From Allorhizocola sp044869915 (GTDB lineage Bacteria; Actinomycetota; Actinomycetes; Mycobacteriales; Micromonosporaceae): a stretch of 9,092 nucleotides of DNA. The position numbers were made by a program, and so were the translations under genes. The notes under the pieces were generated by a model that saw only the letters and a program-made list of their open reading frames with translations, did not search any database and was not told the DNA's origin. Positions 5,746-9,092 of this stretch are shown here, in pieces (positions within the stretch are counted from its first letter, which is position 1; the number at the start of each line of letters is the position of its first letter). The DNA is taken from contig JBIOYB010000648.1 of NCBI GenBank assembly GCA_044869915.1, forward strand, positions 1-9,092, written 5' to 3'.

Positions 5746-7014
5746 ATGCGCGGCCCACAGGTCTGTGCGGTCGCTGCGTCAGCCACTCCTTGCGTTGCGA
5801 AGTGGCTGATAGAGGACACAGTGTGGCAGGCCACACTCGCGCACGAGACAGGCAGGGGCATGATTGGGATCGTGAGTGCTCCCGTACTGCTTCTGCTCGG
5901 CCGGGGCAAAGACCCGGCCTCCGAGCGCGGTGTCGACTGCCCTGGCGATCTGCCGGCGCCGAGCGATCCCGGTCTGGTAGAGCGTGCCCGCGCCGCCAAG
6001 GCGGCCCTGGGCGACCGGGTGTTCGTGCTCGGCCACCATTATCAACGCGATGAGGTCATCCAGTTCGCCGACGTGACCGGCGACTCGTTCAAGCTCGCCC
6101 GCGAGGCGGCGGCGAGGCCCGACGCCGAGTTCATCGTGTTCTGCGGCGTGCACTTCATGGCCGAGTCCGCCGACATTCTGACCTCCGAAGCACAGCGTGT
6201 CGTGCTGCCCGACCTGGCCGCCGGCTGCTCGATGGCAGACATGGCCGTGCTCGAGCAGGTGCAGCAGGCGTGGGAGCTGCTGACCGACCTCGGTGTGGCG
6301 GACAGGACCATCCCGGTCACCTACATGAACTCGTCGGCCGACATCAAGGGCTTCGTCGGGCGCAACAAGGGCGTCGTGTGCACGTCGTCCAATGCCAAGC
6401 GTGCCCTCGACTGGGCGTTCGCCCGCGGGGAAAAGGTCCTGTTCCTGCCCGACCAGCACCTGGGTCGCAACACGGCCGTGCTCGAGATGGGACTGTCGCT
6501 TGACGACTGTGTGCTCTACGACCCGCACAAACCCAACGGCGGCCTGACCGATCAGCAGATCCGCGACGCCAAAATGATCCTGTGGCGCGGGCACTGCTCG
6601 GTGCACGGGCGGTTTACGCTCGAGTGCGTCCAGGCGATCCGCGAGCAGGTGCCGGGGGTCAATGTGCTGGTCCACCCCGAGTGCCGGCACGAGGTCGTGA
6701 CGGCGGCCGATTACGTCGGCTCCACGGAGTACATCATAAAAATGCTGGAGAAGGCCCCAGCGGGATCCGCGTGGGCGGTCGGCACCGAGCTCAACCTTGT
6801 GCGTCGACTGGCCAACCAGCACACCGACAAGCAGATCATGTTCCTCGACAAGACCGTGTGTTACTGCTCGACGATGAACCGGATCGATCTGCCCCACCTG
6901 GTGTGGGCGCTGGAGGAGCTGGTCGCCGGGCGCGTGCCCAACCAGATTACGGTGGACGCCGACACCGCGCACAACGCTCGGGTGGCGCTTGATCAAATGC
7001 TCGCTTTGCCGTAG
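5746..7014 (+). CDS. nadA: Quinolinate synthase NadA
   Basis: NadA condenses iminoaspartate (from NadB) with dihydroxyacetone phosphate to quinolinate, the de novo NAD precursor, using an oxygen-sensitive [4Fe-4S] cluster in the cytoplasm. The core, from LLLLGRGKDPASERGVDCPGD onward, is very close to actinobacterial NadA. Numbering from ATG 5860, landmarks are VFVLGHHYQRDEVIQFADVTGDS (54-76), AGCSMAD with Cys123, WRGHCSVHG with Cys246, VHPEC, GSTEYII, and VCYCSTMNRIDLPHL with Cys334/Cys336. Cys123, Cys246 and Cys336 are the likely cluster ligands by comparison with the E. coli enzyme. The start is uncertain. ATG 5746 has a perfect ribosome site and gives 422 aa; ATG 5860 gives 384 aa, nearer the usual length. 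The 38-codon extension has weaker codon bias and contains two inverted repeats. nadB and nadC are not in this window. Confidence 0.97.
   Translation: MRGPQVCAVAASATPCVAKWLIEDTVWQATLAHETGRGMIGIVSAPVLLLLGRGKDPASERGVDCPGDLPAPSDPGLVERARAAKAALGDRVFVLGHHYQRDEVIQFADVTGDSFKLAREAAARPDAEFIVFCGVHFMAESADILTSEAQRVVLPDLAAGCSMADMAVLEQVQQAWELLTDLGVADRTIPVTYMNSSADIKGFVGRNKGVVCTSSNAKRALDWAFARGEKVLFLPDQHLGRNTAVLEMGLSLDDCVLYDPHKPNGGLTDQQIRDAKMILWRGHCSVHGRFTLECVQAIREQVPGVNVLVHPECRHEVVTAADYVGSTEYIIKMLEKAPAGSAWAVGTELNLVRRLANQHTDKQIMFLDKTVCYCSTMNRIDLPHLVWALEELVAGRVPNQITVDADTAHNARVALDQMLALP
5779..5809 (+). promoter_or_regulatory. 9-bp perfect hairpin in the nadA 5' region
   Basis: TCAGCCACT (5779-5787) pairs perfectly with AGTGGCTGA (5801-5809) across a 13-nt loop. 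There is no following T tract, so it is not a terminator. It could be an operator or an mRNA structure between the strong ribosome site and the NadA core. It falls inside the N-terminal extension if ATG 5746 is used. Confidence 0.5.
5820..5837 (+). promoter_or_regulatory. 18-bp inverted repeat, candidate operator upstream of the NadA core
   Basis: AGTGTGGCAGGCCACACT is made of two perfect 8-bp arms (5820-5827 and 5830-5837) around a 2-bp centre. It lies 22 bp before ATG 5860. Size and symmetry suit binding of a dimeric repressor, and NAD synthesis genes are commonly repressed in bacteria, but I cannot match it to a named NAD regulator motif. Confidence 0.5.
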
Positions 7015-7016
7015 CT

Positions 7017-7039
7017 GGTCGGTTACGTTCCGATTTTTT
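7017..7039 (+). terminator. Weak terminator candidate after nadA
   Basis: Three bases after the nadA stop, TCGG (7019-7022) can pair with CCGA (7030-7033), extendable by G-U pairs, and six T follow (7034-7039). The stem is short for GC-rich DNA, so termination may be partial, but the T run and the position fit. Confidence 0.4.
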
Positions 7040-7051
7040 ACACACGTTCGT

Positions 7052-7079
7052 TTGCGCGCACGTCACTCACCGTTATGCT
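7052..7079 (+). promoter_or_regulatory. murA: Housekeeping-type promoter of murA
   Basis: TTGCGC (7052-7057) as -35 and TATGCT (7074-7079) as -10 are separated by 16 bp. Transcription would begin near 7086, giving a leader of about 53 nt to the murA ATG. The stretch is less GC-rich than its surroundings, as expected for a promoter. Confidence 0.6.
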
Positions 7080-7128
7080 TTCGAGCGTCGCTAGAACATC
7101 TCGTGAGTCACCTCATTCCTTCTCGCTC

Positions 7129-7133
7129 GGAGG
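7129..7133 (+). promoter_or_regulatory. murA: Shine-Dalgarno site of murA
   Basis: GGAGG lies 5 nt before ATG 7139 and fixes this start rather than the in-frame upstream start at 6989, which would overlap nadA. Confidence 0.9.
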
Positions 7134-7138
7134 CCCGC

Positions 7139-8464
7139 ATGTCGGACGTGCTCGTCGTCAACGGTGGCACTCCCCTCAAAGGGGCTGTGACGGTCCGTGG
7201 GGCCAAAAACCTGGTCTCCAAAGCGATGGTCGCGACCGTTCTCGGCGAGACGCGCAGCCGCATGTTCGACGTGCCGCGGATCCGCGATGTGGAGATCGTC
7301 ACAGGCCTGCTCGAGCTGCACGGCGTCAAGGTGACACCCGGCGAGCGCGACGGTGAGCTGATCTTCGACCCATCCAATGTGGAGCGCGCCGGAGTCGACG
7401 AGATCAACATCCATGCCGGGTCGAGCCGCATCCCGATCCTGCTGTGCGGGCCGCTGCTGCACCGGCTCGGCCACGCGTTCATCCCCGAGCTCGGCGGGTG
7501 CAACATCGGCGGTCGCCCGATCGACTTTCACCTCGAGGCGCTGCGCCGGTTCGGCGCGATGGTCGACAAGGCGCCCGAGGGCCTGCACCTGTCGGCGCCC
7601 GACGGGCTGCACGGCATCAAGTTCAAGCTCGACTACCCATCCGTGGGCGCCACCGAGCAGATCCTGCTCGCGGCCGTGCGCGCCAAGGGCGTCACCGAGC
7701 TGTCCAACGCGGCCGTCGAGCCCGAGATCATCGACCTGATCTGCGTGCTGCAAAAGATGGGCGCGATCATCAAGGTGCACACCAACCGCGTGATCGAGAT
7801 CGAGGGCGTGCCCCGGCTCGGCGGCTTCGTGCACCGGCCCATCCCCGACCGGATCGAGGCCGCGTCCTGGGCGTCGGCCGCACTGGCCACCAAGGGCGAC
7901 ATCCTTGTGCGCGGCGCGCGCCAGGCCGACATGATGACCTACCTCAACGTCTTCCGCTCCATCGGCGGCGAGTTCGAGGTCGACGACTCGCCCGAGGGCG
8001 GCGGCATCCGCTTCTGGCACCCGGTCGGCGACCTGCGCGCGGTCGCGCTAGAGACCGACGTGCACCCCGGCTTCATGACCGACTGGCAGCAACCCCTCGT
8101 CGTGGCGCTCTCACAGGCCAACGGGTTGTCGGTGGTGCACGAGACGGTTTACGAAAATCGCTTCGGCTACACCGATGCGCTCAACCAGATGGGCGCCAAC
8201 ATCCAGGTTTATCAGGACTGCCTCGGCGGCACGCCGTGCCGGTTCGGGCGCATGGGCTTCCGCCACTCCGCGGTCATCGCCGGCCCGGCCAAGCTGCACG
8301 CGCACGACCTGATCATCCCCGACCTGCGGGCCGGGTTCAGCCACCTGATCGCGGCGCTGGCCGCCGAGGGCCGCTCCCGCGTGCACGGCGTCGACCTGAT
8401 CAACCGCGGTTACGAAAACTTCGAGGGCAAGCTGACCGCGCTCGGCGCCGACATCGCCCGCTAG
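7139..8464 (+). CDS. murA: UDP-N-acetylglucosamine 1-carboxyvinyltransferase MurA
   Basis: MurA transfers enolpyruvate from PEP to UDP-GlcNAc, the first committed step of peptidoglycan synthesis in the cytoplasm. The 441-aa protein has normal length and an intact frame. Landmarks: VRGAKNLVSKAM with Lys23 (E. coli Lys22 equivalent), LGGCNIGGRPIDFH (118-131) with the catalytic-loop Cys121 (E. coli Cys115 equivalent), YPSVGATEQILL, EPEIIDLICVLQKMGA, VHPGFMTDWQQP with Asp315 (E. coli Asp305 equivalent), and IIPDLRAGFSHLIAAL with Arg397. The Cys, rather than the Asp found in mycobacteria, predicts sensitivity to fosfomycin at the enzyme level. GAKNLVSKAM and IGGRPID are the forms seen in streptomycete-type MurA. 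The start is set by GGAGG at 5 nt, and the gene has its own promoter. Confidence 0.98.
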   Translation: MSDVLVVNGGTPLKGAVTVRGAKNLVSKAMVATVLGETRSRMFDVPRIRDVEIVTGLLELHGVKVTPGERDGELIFDPSNVERAGVDEINIHAGSSRIPILLCGPLLHRLGHAFIPELGGCNIGGRPIDFHLEALRRFGAMVDKAPEGLHLSAPDGLHGIKFKLDYPSVGATEQILLAAVRAKGVTELSNAAVEPEIIDLICVLQKMGAIIKVHTNRVIEIEGVPRLGGFVHRPIPDRIEAASWASAALATKGDILVRGARQADMMTYLNVFRSIGGEFEVDDSPEGGGIRFWHPVGDLRAVALETDVHPGFMTDWQQPLVVALSQANGLSVVHETVYENRFGYTDALNQMGANIQVYQDCLGGTPCRFGRMGFRHSAVIAGPAKLHAHDLIIPDLRAGFSHLIAALAAEGRSRVHGVDLINRGYENFEGKLTALGADIAR

Positions 8465-8520
8465 AAGCCGAGGCCCGCCAGAAGCCGAGCGCCGCGAGCC
8501 GCGGTGGTCGGGCGACGCCG

Positions 8521-8745
8521 TCAGCGGCGGTGCGCGCCGCGCTCGCTTCGCGACAACAGGCGCGAGAAGACGAAGTAGCCCACGGCAACCGCGCACGCCG
8601 CGGTGACGAGATTCTGGAACGTCCCGGCATACGCCGCGCCCAGCACCGAACCGAGCGTGGTCCAGGCGATCGCGGCGGACAGGCTCAGCCTGCCCTGGCT
8701 CGCGGCGAGCCCGGCGCGCATCGGCATGTGCCACAAACGGATCAT
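8521..8745 (-). CDS. Small putative membrane protein (74 aa), unknown function
   Basis: I do not recognise this protein. Residues about 20-65 are hydrophobic (SAAIAWTTLGSVLGAAYAGTF and LVTAACAVAVGYFVFSRLL) and read as two transmembrane helices joined by a short turn. A basic tail (SRLLSRSERGAHRR) is probably cytoplasmic. Codons end almost always in G or C, which supports real coding. The start is unsure: ATG 8745 has no ribosome site, and ATGs also occur at codons 7 and 9. It converges on murA with 56 bp between stops and lies 58 bp beyond the stop of the oxidoreductase gene on the same strand, so they may be co-transcribed. Confidence 0.6.
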   Translation of the reverse strand: MIRLWHMPMRAGLAASQGRLSLSAAIAWTTLGSVLGAAYAGTFQNLVTAACAVAVGYFVFSRLLSRSERGAHRR

Positions 8746-8793
8746 GCCGATGACGCCATGGGCCGAGGCTATGCGTGGACTATGCGAACAACC

Positions 8794-8809
8794 GCCTGAC
8801 CGGTCAGGC
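8794..8809. repeat. 16-bp perfect palindrome over the oxidoreductase stop codon
   Basis: GCCTGACCGGTCAGGC is fully self-complementary and contains the TGA stop of the 8804-9092 gene. As RNA it gives a 6-bp stem with a CCGG loop. No T tract follows on the minus strand (GGTTGTTCGC), so it would be at best a weak or factor-assisted terminator; an operator is also possible. Confidence 0.4.
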
Positions 8810-9092
8810 CTTCAAGCCGGCCGCGACGGCGTCGGCGAGCGAGGTGGTCGGCCGGCCGGCGAGGCGGCTCAGGTCGCCGCTGTCGGTGGTCAGGTCGCCC
8901 CGGGCGATGCCGAGATCGGCGTCGGCCAGAATGCTCGCGTAACCCTCGTCGAGGCCAAACCCGGTGAGCGCCTTGGCATAGGCGTCCGCCGCGAGGTCCT
9001 GATAGGACACCGGCTTGCCGGACTGGCGCGCCACCTCGGCGGCCAGCTCGGCCATTGTGAACGGGATGTCGCCGCCCAGCTCGTACACGCGG
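8804..9092 (-). CDS. NmrA/QorB-type NAD(P)-dependent oxidoreductase, C-terminal part only
   Basis: The frame enters from the right edge, so the N-terminus with the Rossmann nucleotide-binding motif is outside the window. The visible 95 or so residues begin RVYELGGDIPFTMAELAAEVARQSGKPVSYQDL. They continue through ALTGFGLDEGYASILADADLGIARGDL to LSRLAGRPTTSLADAVAAGLKA. This order (ELGGD...T.AELA, GKP..Y.D, a helical stretch, then GRP.T.LADAV) is typical of atypical short-chain dehydrogenases of the NmrA/QorB group, which include NAD(P)H:quinone reductases. The GTG at 9088 is an internal Val codon, not a start. The substrate cannot be given from this part. Confidence 0.75.
   Translation of the reverse strand, partial: RVYELGGDIPFTMAELAAEVARQSGKPVSYQDLAADAYAKALTGFGLDEGYASILADADLGIARGDLTTDSGDLSRLAGRPTTSLADAVAAGLKA

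Noticed and set aside
5779..7000. Long minus-strand frame across nadA
   Set aside because: It is antisense to a complete NadA with all cluster cysteines; its His/Val/Gly-rich translation is a shadow.
6989..7138. Extended murA start at 6989
   Set aside because: It overlaps the nadA end and includes the promoter-like stretch. ATG 7139 has GGAGG at 5 nt and matches the known MurA N-terminus.

Overview
The window is high-GC actinobacterial DNA. Codons end overwhelmingly in G or C, start codons include GTG, and the NadA, MurA, ErpA and glycerate kinase proteins look like those of mycelial actinomycetes. Gene order and protein style suggest Micromonosporaceae or a relative, but the sequence alone cannot settle the family.

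Layout, left to right. Positions 1-3360 hold four minus-strand genes: a PfkB-family sugar/nucleoside kinase cut by the left edge (1-853), a NarL/LuxR-type response regulator (893-1552), its membrane histidine kinase (1549-2733, 4-nt overlap), and an unrecognised protein of about 207 aa (2737-3360) that ends 3 nt before the kinase. Positions 3361-3765 are a very GC-rich stretch with no convincing gene and a G-quadruplex-type motif on the minus strand. A textbook intrinsic terminator (3769-3813) and a mosaic of inverted repeats (3831-4054) separate this block from erpA (4060-4410, A-type Fe-S carrier) and a type-1 glycerate kinase (4570-5685), both also on the minus strand. From a divergent control region (5686-5859) nadA (quinolinate synthase) runs rightward, followed by murA with its own promoter and a perfect Shine-Dalgarno site. 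A small putative membrane protein (8521-8745) and the C-terminal part of an NmrA-type NAD(P)-dependent oxidoreductase (8804-9092, cut by the right edge) converge on murA from the minus strand.

How the genes fit together. NadA is a [4Fe-4S] enzyme and ErpA delivers Fe-S clusters, so the central part links NAD synthesis with Fe-S assembly; MurA starts peptidoglycan synthesis. These are housekeeping genes. The protein-kinase-regulator block (2737-3360, 1549-2733, 893-1552) is the accessory-looking part. It is one tight operon with less biased codons in its first gene. Its kinase holds the only in-frame TTA codon among the called genes, inside an AT-rich patch, and ends in seven copies of a 12-bp repeat right before the overlapping regulator start. 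The first gene has a Cys/His-rich tail, and I cannot assign it a function.

I see no CRISPR array, tRNA, rRNA, insertion sequence, or clear defence or biosynthetic system. The most unusual items are the unknown protein with its two-component pair, the inverted-repeat mosaic downstream of erpA, and the palindromes in the nadA upstream region.
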